Source: Bryum argenteum (lineage: Eukaryota; Streptophyta; Bryopsida; Bryales; Bryaceae). Taken from it: a stretch of DNA of 64,000 nucleotides. Each line of letters begins with the position of its first letter. Positions within the stretch are counted from its first letter, which is position 1. The stretch covers positions 4,694,727 through 4,758,726 of the forward strand of contig CM073327.1 of the NCBI GenBank assembly GCA_037043015.1. Direction: 5' to 3'. Below, piece by piece: positions 25,394-37,500 of the stretch. A program made the position numbers and the translations under genes. The notes beneath the pieces are model-generated. The model had not been told where the DNA came from. It was given only the letters and a program-made list of their open reading frames with translations, and searched no databases.

Positions 25394-28300
25394 TTAATAT
25401 GCATCAAGGTCATTCTGCAAACGTTCATTATCCATCTCTTCCAATTGTAGTGCAATATATTCCACCAAATGCGGTTTTGCTTCAGTTGGAATTTTGATCC
25501 TTGCCTCCGTAAGCTCGCCATGCACTCGCACATTGTTCTCTTGTACAAGTCCACTCCTTGTTGTCATTGGTGCATTTTCCCATGAAAATATAGCCGCATC
25601 TTTGACAACCCATCCGTGTCCCTCTCCAGAGGGCTCCCAAAATGCTTCCATGCAATTCGTATATCTCGCTCTGCTAGAATCCCGCTCGTCTTGCATTCCC
25701 CGTCTTCTCACGGGCCAATACCACACCATCTTCATCTTTGTAGCCCATTTGCCTTGTCCAAACTCCAACACTTTCCCCACATAGAAGGGTACACCAGCTC
25801 GCACTTCTACTGGTTCTACGGTGAGAGCCACAAAATGCCCAACTCTAATGTCACTCTCCGGATTGAACGGTGGAAAGGGATCTTCAGCTCCTACGGTAGA
25901 TGTTGTGGTTCTTGCTCCATCCATAGCAACCACAGCTCTTCTCCTCCGTGTCGTTGTCACGGCCACCGATGAAGGTCTCTCCTCTGCGAGGACCAAAGTA
26001 CCGTCGAGCTTCTGGATTTGGCATAGTTGCCATGATTAAACCAACCTCTGTATTCACTACATTTGTATCATTGTCCCCTTCAATTACTCCATCCGGTTCA
26101 GTCATCGCATTTGAATTTCTTCCCGGCTCCTCTACCCAGAATGGTTTTGCCCTCTCAGCATCCCTGTTGATATTTGGAAACTCTTTTAGATACGACGCCA
26201 ACCATTGCACTTCCTCAATGGCCTCCAGATTGCTCTCTACATTCTGTAATCTCTCCACGCATCTTTCTTTGTATCCAATAAACTCATCTAGGGCTTTCAA
26301 CTCCCTCTCATCCGCACCAAACACCTTCGCCAAATCAGCTTTCTCCAACACGCTCGCACGGAGCGTAAACACAAAATGCCCCTCTGTTGGCTCCCATACG
26401 TCCTTTCTTTGAAATGCTTGTATTGTACGCGAGGCACACCATTCTCCATATAAAATCTCATGTGGTGTGGGAAGGTTATGCGGTGAGTGCATCGCCCCTG
26501 TTAAAAGATGAGGTGTAATAAACGATTTCCAGTCCTCACATTCTCTAAATGTCTTGCACTCACAAAGGCCTCTGTATACGATGAGCCTTTCTCCACCAGT
26601 TGCAGAAGTTGTTTCAATGAGTCAATGTTTGTTCTCTTCAACGTGTTCGATATGATGTTGAAGCGTTGGTCAATATCTTCGTGTGTGTGGCCCACCACAA
26701 GAAAACAAAGTTGCACCTCCTTAAAGAACCCCAATCCCACGAGTGATGCGCACATGGCAAACATGTAAATGTTCTTGTTCTCACGGGTTGTGTTATCCGC
26801 TTGAATTCGCAATGTCGGCGCCAATTTTCCCTTCCTCTTCTTCACGTCAGCAATCACATGCATCACCGTAATCAATCACTTGGTTGCTGTCGTGCTTGTG
26901 GTGTGCATCTATCCAAACATCGGCATACAAACCAATCCCGTGCACAAGTACCCCACACAAATGAGTCTTCACAAATCTTGACTCTATGTTCTTCACCGTC
27001 TGCCTCATCTTCGGAACCATAGTCGTATTCTGGTCCATGCCATCTACAATCAAACTCATGTAGAAATCAGGAGTTATCATTGCTGACCTCTTGAACAACC
27101 AGTAGTCACGTCTTTCTTCCATTTGATGATTGATGTGCACGATATACAACTTCTTGATCTCCACTCTTGCAGCTGCATTAGTAGTCGCCTCCATTCCACA
27201 CTTATATTCCCAACAATGATAACACTTTGAGAATCTAGAAAATGGCGGTATTTGAACATGTGGAAATTAAGTACACCACAATCTATGAAATGAAGTAATT
27301 GAAAGCGGTTCCCCATCAACCATCTTCTTCACCTCCTCATTCACATAGTAGAACACATCCGTCTTTGTTGTGTTCATAGGCAACAAAATCAGAGGCACGA
27401 TGGTATTGTCCAACTTCCGCCGTATCTGTCGATGCGGTTGTGTACAACCAGCTTCTCTCACAAACTCCCCGAAACACTCACGTGCTGCAGACATCTTTGC
27501 ACCTTCTCTTAGCTTGCACGTGTTTTCGTGCACAGCTGTAACTCTTCCATATACTTGGTGAGACACCTTCAATTGCTTGAACCGCCTTTGAGAGTATCCA
27601 AGGGCTTTTGCATAACATGCATTGCACACGTCCAAGCCATCCAACTTTGTCTTGAACTTGTCCCTCCTTATCCCCTCCGTTCGCGAGTAGAACGCATTCA
27701 ACATCTGCAAAATCCATGTCGCGCGTTGCTCATACTTTTGACCCCATGCCATATACCGTTGGTCTAATATGTACTTCTCATCCACATTCCTCAAACAGTT
27801 TTTTTTGCACCCCCCTTCTCTTTTTGCTGCCAAAATACTATCCAATGTAACTTTTTGGCCCAATGGTTCTCCCCTCTCACGTGGCGTCTGTACTCGCCTT
27901 CTACGGTTTTGCATACGATAACGCCTCGTTTGGGTCTCCATTGGTAAACCGTCAACACGAGGGATTTCTTCGGTGCTACACCGTGAACCTTCTGTCATAG
28001 GAGACCTATTCCATATAGTATCAAAGTCCTCTGGGATGTTTGATACACTATTTGAGTGGTTGGAATGCGTAACTTCATCCTCAAACTCAAATTGCGATGC
28101 TACAACTGCAGGAAATGAGAAATTTTGTCCTCCACTTGATTCGCCTATACTCGTAGACGTCCCCTCTATAGTACGTATACGTGCCTTCTCCCATCGTATG
28201 GTATGACCCACACATTCGCTTAAGCGTTCTCCAACAAGTTCCCCTGTCCATACAAAGCCATCATAAACGTCCACAACACGGATAGCAGTTTCAAAAGGAC

Positions 28301-29257
28301 ATAACTTCACCGCATTTAACTCCATTCCACATTTAACCCCTAAATGGTTTGACTCATTTGTAGTAAAATGAACACATCCTCAAAAGCATTGTCATAGGTG
28401 GAGGTAAAAGTGTGTTATCCAAATCTCAACCGTACAATCTTGTCGTAGACATATTGAACATCACGTGGGTCAAATTTTGAGTCATGAGGCTTCATAGATT
28501 GCGAGATCATAATGTATTAATACTCAAAAATGATCACATAATTTCATCATTTTCACTTTAAAGTGAAAATGCTACCATTAGACTTATTGCAATGAAAAAG
28601 TCACCAATTAGAATGTTGTTCACCTTCATCTCGGTAGCATCCTTGAACAAAAAAAAACCATGAGAAAAATTTCTTTGTGCAAATTATGGCCCTGCAATGG
28701 TGAAAACTGCCCTAAATTTTACAAAGGAAAAAATGTCTAAAACTAGGCTGCTGTCACTGAAATGCATGCCATTAATTCATACTTCATTTTATGGGTCTGA
28801 GATTTTTATGAAATTAACTAGACTTGATTTGGGACCCAACCCAAGTGATTTCGTCCAAAACGGAGTCCGGATGAAGAAGTTATGGCTCTCCAAAGTTTCT
28901 GTCATCCAAAATGTCGATTTTCGACATTCGGCCCGCTTAAGGGTTAAGGCTGTTGTCTATCTTTCCCGTCCCAACAACAATGTTGTTTGCATTTAGAAGC
29001 TCCACATTGCCTCGTTCTCGGACTTCCGCGCCTTGTTGTGTCGATGGAGAAGGTTCTTGAAATAGTCGGATGCGAGTAGCTCGGATAATTCTCTCTCCCA
29101 CACTTCTTGGTGGACGTGTCATTGCATTCACCGCAGCCACAGGACTTCCAAATGCTCTCCCGTCCATTTTTTCTCCCACTCCAAATAAAATGGTTATCCT
29201 AACTTCACCTTCAGTGATCCATTTTACTACAAAAACATTCAACAATTTCACATTCAA
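25394..29257 (-). pseudogene. DUF7869-type transposase-like gene, broken and interrupted
   Basis: The minus-strand reading order is 29257-28937, then (after a 607 bp insertion) 28325-27267, 27266-26847, 26875-26501, 26492-25884 and 25996-25394. The catalytic-looking core has IVDGMDQN (about 27050), IQADNTTRENKN (about 26800) and LVVGHTHEDIDQRFN (about 26670). These motifs are typical of DUF7869 proteins, abundant in mosses, whose D...D...E layout suggests an RNase H-like DDE enzyme. Upstream is a zinc-binding segment, FSKCYHCWEYKCG, and an N-terminal module like that of plant En/Spm-type transposases. Lesions are a TAA just after SFHRLWCT, a four-base GATT duplication near 26880, a one-base loss before DWKSFI (about 26540), and a frame change near 25950. 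The C-terminal part (VGHFVALTVEP...PFYVGKVLEFG) resembles a small BAH- or SH3-like domain. It is inactive here. Confidence 0.65.
28337..28943 (-). mobile_element. 607 bp TTAA element inserted in the transposase-like gene (copy B)
   Basis: It is flanked by TTAA at 28333-28336 and 28944-28947, with ends CCCCTAAATGG and, on the reverse strand, CCCTTAAGCGG. Removing it with one TTAA copy joins the two coding segments of the transposase-like gene in one open frame (NNSL|KCGMELN across the junction, approximately). That is strong evidence for insertion into a once-continuous exon. It is homologous to 201-1076 and 23660-24560. Confidence 0.85.
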
Positions 29258-29339
29258 AAAATAGAAATAACATACTACTTGTGAGCCAAAAATACCAATT
29301 TATAGAAAAAAATTGACATGAGTATCTTCAAATTCTTCT

Positions 29340-29550
29340 TCCTAAGTGAGTTAGGTACATGTCTACATAATTTTTACCCTCATAGGCCCTATTAAACATA
29401 GAGAAAATACCGTTTTTTCACATGGAGGTGTGGAGGTAAAAATTAAATAAATAGAAAGTCCGGTCTTTGACAATAAAAAAAGGCATGTTAAAAATTATTG
29501 AATTGGAAATCTAAACGGTGAGATCATGTCTTGGTACCTCTTCTAGATGC
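29340..29550 (-). repeat. dispersed repeat matching 6106-6295
   Basis: It is the reverse complement of the 6.1-6.3 kb segment, sharing AGAGGTACCAAGACATG, AACATGCC, TCTCTATG and GGGCCTATGAGGGTAAAAAT in order. The rest of 29260-30320 is AT-rich with no gene. Confidence 0.6.
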
Positions 29551-30327
29551 CCAAAAATTAGAACTTGATAAAACGTAAAATCTCAAATTTTGGTGAATGT
29601 TCAAAAATTTTGCATTTCAATTGATCTACTGGAAATTTTGAGAATAAATGAGCATATATTGCAATTTCGGCACTTTTAGGCGATTTCAAATTGTGTTCTC
29701 AAACTTTGACTGTGAATATCTCCTAAAGCATGAGGAATTTTGAAGCAATTTTGAACCTTTAATTTCCATTTCAATATAACCAAAGTATTTTATGAGTGCA
29801 TAATCGTGCGGTGCAAGAATTCATTCAAGTTTAATTACAATTATGTCCGTAGCTTAATTTGGTGATTCAATTATGAGCTAATAATACAAAGACATCGATC
29901 TTGAGGTTAAAGGACCCATGCATTGATCTTCGGGGTTGCTCTTAGGATAATTGCCAACATATTAAACATGTTCATGGACTGAAATTATTTTTGGAATAGA
30001 GTGACGTATGTCATCACAAGTGTGGACATACAACTCGGTATTACCACCTTTCGATGCTAGATACGTTTTGTGCACTAAAATCATACTCTTTGTTTTATAA
30101 GTCCCAAAGCCAATGCAACGGAGCCCTATGTTGATGTTTCTTCGAATTTTTTGGTTGAATTCCATAATGATTATTCATTTTGTATTGAAATAATGCGTAT
30201 TATCATTCATTTCACGTACAAAAGTTTTATACTATTGTACATGGGCACAATATTACAATAGATCACCTTCACGTATGTGACATTGTGCAAAAATTTAGTC
30301 ATCACTTGAAAATAGAGCACTATTTAA

Positions 30328-30891
30328 CCCCTAATTTTCCTTGTGTATTTTTGAGCTTGAAACCTCAAAACTACAATTTTCTACCTCTATGCACTTCCGA
30401 GAGTGTGAACCAAATTTATTTATTTACTTTAGATTCCAAATTTGTATGATCTAATAATTAAGCCTATTCTTAGTCATTGCTCTAAAATTTCACCGTTGGA
30501 TCTTTACCATTTTCGAGATTATAACATCCAAAGTTTGCGCAAAAGTTTTTACTGAAAATTCTAAAAACTTGAAGCTTGCTCTATAAAGTTTGAAGGTCGC
30601 CCTTGTGAAATTGGTAATATTTTTTATTAGAGGCACTTTGGAACTTAGGTAGTGATTTGATTAAGAAAATATCACCAAAAACAAAATTCAATAAAACCTC
30701 AAAATTAAAAAGTTTTATCGCCACGCTAGAGGCCGAAAACTAAAATTTGCGTTCAAAACTCAAAAATTAGAATCTAACTTTGCCAATTTTTGCACATACA
30801 CCTTGTAGTTTGAAGAACACTTAGTAATTTTTTTCATCTAGACTCACCCAAAATAGAAAAAAGCCGTTTTGGCTTTAAAGGATAGTTAGGG
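30328..30891 (+). mobile_element. 564 bp TTAA-flanked element with CCC(C)TAA ends
   Basis: TTAA lies at 30324-30327 and 30892-30895. The ends are CCCCTAATTTTCC and, inverted, CCCTAACTATCC. The interior matches the decayed copy at 13800-14135. No coding capacity. Confidence 0.6.
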
Positions 30892-32004
30892 TTAAACATA
30901 CCGAAATGATGTGAACACACTAACAATGGATTTTGTATCATAATAGTCGGACGTAACCAAGTACAGGTCTGATAAAAACACCACAAAACCATAATTATCA
31001 TCCATTCATGCATTCACATGGATGAAAACACTTGCAGACTAACTTTGCAATATTTTAAGTGTAGTGACATTTAGGGATTTTAGGGTTGCTTAAATTGTGA
31101 AGTGACAAATTTAATAGCAATTCCACACTGAAATTTAAATAGTATTCTCAAACTTTGACCTATTCTAATTTACATACAACATAGGTGAAATTGTTTTACC
31201 GTACATCACATAATGAAATGTGTTTCATTTGCCAGTTCACACTTCATTCGTCCCATGTCACCTGAAAAAATTCCACAATACATGGTTTAACAAAACCCAT
31301 CTCTTTTAGTATTGACTGAATGAAACATTAGACAAACAATTCTATAAATTCTTCAAAAATTACAAACTATATATAAGAGAAAAAAAAACCTAATTATGTA
31401 ATATAATTTGATTGTCCGTTTGGTGAGGCAAACAAGTGTTAAGTGGGAGTTAAGTGAGTGTTACTATGGGATTTAAGTGAATATTATATATAAAGATAAG
31501 AAACGAGCATATATAAAAAAAAAATGGGCATTTATAAAAATAAGAAACGAGGAAATGGGAGACTTGGAATAATTTTTTAAAAGTACCAAATAAAGAGCTT
31601 CCCGGTCGGTACGACGGGGACCGTACTAGTATAACATAAAATAAGCAAAAGAAAAAAGAAAAAAATTAAGAGAAGAAGGGAGAAGAGATGAGTTAAAAAT
31701 AAGATTTGGAAATCGGGAGAGAAAAAAAGAGAACTAAAAATAAAAAATACATTTTAAAAAAATTTAAGGAAAAAAAAAGAATAAAAAAGGAAAGAAAACC
31801 ACCGCTGCAAGCCTAGGCCGGCCACCCAAGGCGGGCCAGCCACAAAAATAAAATAAAATAAAATAAAAACAAAAAAAATTTTAAAAAAAATAAAAATAAT
31901 TAAAAAAAAAAAAAAAAAAAAAAAAGGCCGGCCAGCCACACACACGAAACAAAACAAAAAAATTAAATAAAAAAAAATTAAAAAATAAAAAATAAAAAAT
32001 TAAA

Positions 32005-32220
32005 AAAATGGCCGGCCAGCCAAGGCAGCCCGCCAAAGCCGGGCCAGCCAAGGCGGCCAGCCAAGGCGGCCAGCCAAGGCCGGGCCAGCCAAGGCGGTCA
32101 GCCAAGGCGGCCAGCCAAGGCCAGGCCAGCCAAGGCCGGGCCAGCCAAGGCCAGGCCAGCCACGGTCGGGCCAGCTGCCAGCTGCCTTTCCCAACCCCGC
32201 GGAGCTCCGCGGGGTTGGAA
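32005..32220. repeat. GC-rich minisatellite (GGCCAGCCAAGGC units) ending in a 28 bp palindrome
   Basis: About 12-13 bp units built on GGCCAGCCAAGGC and GGGCCAGCCAAGG alternate through 32025-32165, inside otherwise A/T-rich DNA. A perfect 28 bp palindrome at 32191-32218 (half-site CCAACCCCGCGGAG) follows. A shorter related GC patch lies at 31800-31850. Open frames here are repeat artefacts. The flanks 31380-32000 are A-rich low-complexity sequence. Confidence 0.85.
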
Positions 32221-32519
32221 GCAATTTTTTATTTTTTTAAAAAAAAAAAACAACTACTAATTCAAACTATATAAGGTCCACCCTCCCACTTGAAAAGTCA
32301 CATTTCACATATTTCTTCTCAAAGGTATTGCTCTCACCACTTTGATTTTTGCAAATGACACAAGATTTTGATTGGAAAGATTCATATATAGCCATTTGTA
32401 TGACATGTTTTGATTGAACTTTTCATCAATTCTTTAAAAATACAAAGGAGAGATGTTTTTAACATTTATTTTTTCAAATATTTGTAGGTGTGATTCATTG
32501 GAAGGAGCATTCGAAGTCA

Positions 32520-34060
32520 TTACAACTGCAGGTAAAGCTTTATTTCTTTTGAATTCGGTATTTTTGTAAACTTTTTGCATGTCAAATGTTCAAATTTAAC
32601 CAAATTCGAGGAACAAACAATTTCTTAAGGCTTGAGGCACCCGAATTTGATATTGGGTTTTCAAATATAAAGCCACAACCTGCTAAACTTAGCAACTTTT
32701 GCATAACTCACAAATTTTTAACGATTTATGAAACAAAAAATTCGCTAAAGCTTGTAGAGGTTTAGGACACCCAAATTTGATGGTGGGTTTTTGAAACTAA
32801 AGTCACAACTTGCTAAATTTAGCAACTTTTTGCATAATTCAAAAATTATTCCACAATTGAGGAACAAAAAATTCGCTAGGGCATGTAGACGTTTGGGGGT
32901 ACCGAATTTGATGTTGGGTTTTCAAAACTAAAGTCGAAAGCTTCTAAATATAGCAACTTTTTGCGTAATTGGTGTATTTTTCCACGATTTCAAGAATAAA
33001 AAATTCGCTATGGCTTGAATAGCTTTGGGGGTACCAAATTTGATGTTGGGTTTTCAAAACCAAAGTCACAACCTGCTAAATTTAGCAACTTTTCAATAAT
33101 TGATCAAATTTGATGTTTTCTTCCACGATTAAAGCTCGCTAAGGTTTGCGGGGGTTTGAGGGTACCAAATGATGTTGGGTTTTTGAAATCGAATTCAGAA
33201 GCGACTAAATTTAGCAGCTTTTTGCATGAGCGATCAAATTTGATGTTTTCTTGTACGATTTGAAGATAGAAAAACTCATTAGGGCTTGTAGGGGTTTCGG
33301 GGTACCGAATTTGATGTTAAGTTTCCGAAATCAAACTCCCAACCTGCTAAATTTAGCAACTTTCTCTGAGACACCATTAAATTTGATGTTTTCTTCTACG
33401 ATTTGAAGGTCTAAAAACTTTGTAGGACTTGCAAGGGTTAAATTTGATGTTGGGTTTTTGGAAACTCACAACCTACTAAATTTAGCAACTTTTTGCATGA
33501 GTGATCAAATTTGATATTTTCTTCCACGATTTGATGTTTAAAAAACTCATTAGGGCTTGTAGGGGTTTCGGGGTAACAAATTTGATGTTGGGTTTCAAAT
33601 CAAACTCACAACGTGCTAAATTTAGCGACTTTTTGCGCATAAACAATCAAATTTGAGGTTTTCTTCTAGGATTTGAAGATCCAAAAACTTGGTAGGACTT
33701 GCAGGGGTGTCGGGGCACTAAATTTGATGTTGGGTTTTGGAAACCGAATATCACAACATGCTAAATTTAGCAACTATTGCATAAAAGATGTTTTTTTTTA
33801 ACGATTTGAAGATCCAAGATTTCTATATGGCTTTTAAACCTTTGAAGGTACCAAATTCAATGTTTGGCTTTCAAGAAAAATGTCAGAAGCTACTCAATTG
33901 ACCAAGTATTTTGCCTAAATGTTGAAATTTGACGTAATTATTTATAATTTGAAAAGAAAAAAAAAATTGTTTTTGCTAGTAGAGGTTAGCGACACTCAAA
34001 TTTGATGTTCGGTTCTCAAAATTTAAGACTTTCGCTACTAGATTTAGCAATATAGTAGAT
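32520..34060. repeat. about 11 tandem repeats of roughly 130-140 bp carrying a GCTAAATTTAGC palindrome
   Basis: The phrase TTTGATGTTGGGTTTTCAAA recurs near 32649, 32779, 32909, 33041, 33170, 33312, 33444, 33583, 33727, 33860 and 34003. In each unit it is followed by a motif close to TGCTAAATTTAGCAACTTTT. The perfect 14 bp palindrome TGCTAAATTTAGCA is at 32811-32824, 33074-33087, 33345-33358 and 33759-33772; other units have one or two changes. The array lies between the two divergent genes of the 14.2 kb element and ends about 500 bp before the plus-strand gene. It could be a binding-site array for an element protein (inference). Confidence 0.8.
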
Positions 34061-34557
34061 CGAATTGTAGTTTTATTAGAAGGTTTTAAAGAAAGAGTAA
34101 AAGGAATTGCTTTAAAAAAAAGAAAAAAAAGATTTTATTTTAAATTGTATAATTTTTTTTTAAAAATTGATATCTTTTAATTTGGAGAACGAAATTTCTT
34201 TTACTTTAATGTAAAATAATGAGACAAAAAAGGCATGTAGGAAATACATATAAATAAACTAGATGGCTATTAAAATATATTGTTTGTAATCTCAATTTTT
34301 AGGTTTTGTATATTGTGATTATATTTACTAGTTCTTTAAAAAAAATTACTTTATTAATTTATAAATCTTAGAATAGTTTTGGTTTCTATAAATCTTTTAA
34401 GGTAATCGTTTGTTTTTTGAATCAATAATTGTTGTGTTGATGTTTTCTGTACTGATATTCTTTAATCTTGAATGCATTCCCATATCGACCAATGTTATAC
34501 ATAATTTAAACGTTTGAAGTAGTAATTGTGTGTTTAATTTTTTTTCTTTGTACAGTT

Positions 34558-37500
34558 ATGGCGCCGAAGATTCTAAACGAGTGGAAGGAGCATGGATGGT
34601 GGATTGAGGCCGAAAATCCACTCAAACCCATGTTGTGGATAACAGAGCAGCCGTGCGAGAAGGGCGACGTTGGGCAACGTTGGGTACATTGTTTGGAGAG
34701 ATACTATCTATTGGTACCGCACCGAACGATGTTATGATATTTTCGGTGAAAGCGCATAACGAACCAATGACAAAAATCGGGATGCAAAAGAAGTTTATGA
34801 TGGCCCCTGTTCGGGGCGTTGCTCGAAATCAATTCACCATTGAGGGGCTTGAAGCCTCTAAAGGTACTATGATCTACTATGCCCGAGGAGCTTCGTGACA
34901 AAGACGTGAGATGTCTGTCGTGAAGTTCAAAGCTTTTACCCCACAAGATGTGGTAAGAGTTCGGAAGGCTGTTCAGGAGCACACAACATACGAGGAACTG
35001 GCAAGGGAGTTGCCTCACAGTTCGGAAGATCCTTCTCCGTTGCAGGAACCAGAAGAAATCGATCCGATCTATAGGATTCTTGCATCACCAAACGTGAATT
35101 GGGTATCGAAACAAGCAGAAGAGTCTCGAAGGCGCCCAGCACCAGATCCCGCTCAAGATTCTGTGGAACCTACACCACCCACGGCTAGTGCATCCCGCAG
35201 GGTTCGGGGTAGGACTGATGAAGCACCACCGAGAGCATCAACCGAATGTACTATGGAAGCACCAATACGAACACGAGATGTATCCACACAAAGGATTATT
35301 TCTTCAGCGAGAGGACCGCGGTTGTCATCTTCTTCTATAGGCCTAGAGCAAGGAAGTGGGGTCCCACCAACAGTAGTCCAAGGGGAGTCATCGGCAGCTG
35401 AGGGTGGAGCAAGTATTCCAGAAACAATGGGTTTTGAGGGACTTGGGACGAGGACGTCGGCTCAGATGGAGACTCTAGCTCAACCTCGTGTTCGAAGGGC
35501 TATGACTGCTCCAATAGCTAGTATTCAAACGAACGCTCCACGAAGACAACATGTTGGAGGGAGTCGGGCGGAAAACGAAGAGGAAGCTGAGGACATTGAT
35601 GTGGTCCCCCATGGTGATGAAGGTGTTCATATTCCAAGAGGTGGAACATCAAGAGGAAAATTGCTATCATTTCCCTCAGATGAAGAGTATCGGGCTGGGT
35701 ATATTTGGGGAATGGATGCAGTTTTTGATGCTCCGATTGACCACATTCGTTCGATGAAAATGTGGAGACAAACCATCGTTGTTTATTGGATGAACGAGTG
35801 AGGCTTATGTATCATCGACTAGCCGGGTCAGATGAGCCTCTTGTTACGTGCCTTACTCTTCGACCCATTGCCTACATAGTAGATGAGCCGATTGGTTTGG
35901 ATGGTCAAAGGCAGCAAAGAGAGGTGAAATTTCGAGCAGACCGCGCTGTGCAGGAATTTGAGGCTGCTTATTCGAGATATGTGATGGCAGATCCAATTGC
36001 ACCCAACATGCGTAGGATGGAGTGGTTGCGGAACCAAATTATCTGGGAGCCGGTGGATGGCCAACACATTGTAGCAGCTTGTAAACAAGCACAAACGGAA
36101 CAGCGGGAGGGACGTTTGTCCACAAGGACTTTCAACAAAACATATGCGCAGCGGAAGGCACGGTTCATCGTATTCAACAATCCACAGTTGTATATTGAGG
36201 CATCGGTGAGAATAAACGCGAGGGAATTTGAGCGACGCTTCTACACGACTTTGTACGAGGATATGGTGAAACTGCGGGCCATTTGGGAGGCATGCGATAG
36301 ACCGAATCCTGAGATTCGATCGGATGATGCTCAAAGGGCGAGGGCGGTTGCAATGTCAGCAAGTGCGTTACATTGGACTGTATCGCTCGTGGGAAAGTCT
36401 GAACCGTTGGGAAAGATGGCAAAGCGGATGCTAGAGATTACACGACATGCTTGGCATGAGGATGATGAGTGCTACCAGGCTGTCCTCCAAGTGTGCAAGG
36501 ACTACGAGGAGGGATTGATTTGGTACAGCAAGGAGGATGAGAAGAAGTGGGAGAAATATGCAAGGAAGCATTCATTGGATCGCAACGTGGACGTGCGTAA
36601 AGATCGAAAAAGGATGGAACGGCTTTGGTTGAGACCTTTATCTAGGGTTCCCAAAGCGAAGATGTCTCTTGCTCGGGCATGGCAAAGACGAAAGATTGTG
36701 GATGGAAAGCGACCAAAACAAAAATATTATTTCAACAACGCTTCAAGTACAAAGCCCCCGAAGCAGACTTTAGCCTGGGTGGTGGATCGGATTCAAAGGC
36801 GAGAAGCCGTCCGAAATGCATTGCGGTGGATGTTGGTGGAGTCTGGGGAGGAGCGACCAAAGTCAATGTCAGAGTTCTTTGCCATTTCGGTAGATAAGTT
36901 TGGAGGCAGAGAGCATCGCCAATTCCAAGTCTTGGGTTCCGATGTTGACAAGTCCATGAAGAATGCGTGGGCTGCTCCAACGGTGAAGACTGTGAAGGCA
37001 TTGAAGAAAATTGAACATCTCATACCTCCAACGATCAAGCAACACTATTCCAAAGATTGTTGCCGAGGTACAGGGATATGAAGGATATCGGAGAGGGGTT
37101 GCAAACATTAGAAGTGCTCCATGGGATTGGCGGTACACAAGTGTCTTTGTCTTTGGGAGGAAGCAAAGACGAGTCAACTTCCTATTCGATGTAGGGGAGG
37201 TTTTTTCGGGAATGAGGTCGTGGAGATAGGACAACCTTGTCTATGGATATTTGATTGCAGGCGAGGAGGCATGGGAGGAGAAGATGTATCATGGACAGAT
37301 GTGGACTACAAGAGGTCTTTGGAGCTACTGCAGAAGTGGATGGCAGGAGTTCATAGATGGAATGCGGTGTTTTTGTTTCCTGTCGGAATAGACTTTTACG
37401 AGAGGATGCGGGAGTTGATGGTGGTGCCTCCACATAGCACTACAAGACGAGGCGTATGGATATTTCAATCAGAGACGGTGACGACAAATGTGCGTGATCT

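Noticed and set aside
31754..32274. Phe-rich and Gly/Pro/Trp-rich ORFs on both strands
   Set aside because: They are translations of A/T tracts and of the GGCCAGCCAAGGC minisatellite.
32520..34060. Repeat array considered as a CRISPR or as bacterial iterons
   Set aside because: Units are contiguous tandem repeats without unique spacers, and the window is clearly eukaryotic. Only a functional analogy to binding-site arrays is kept.
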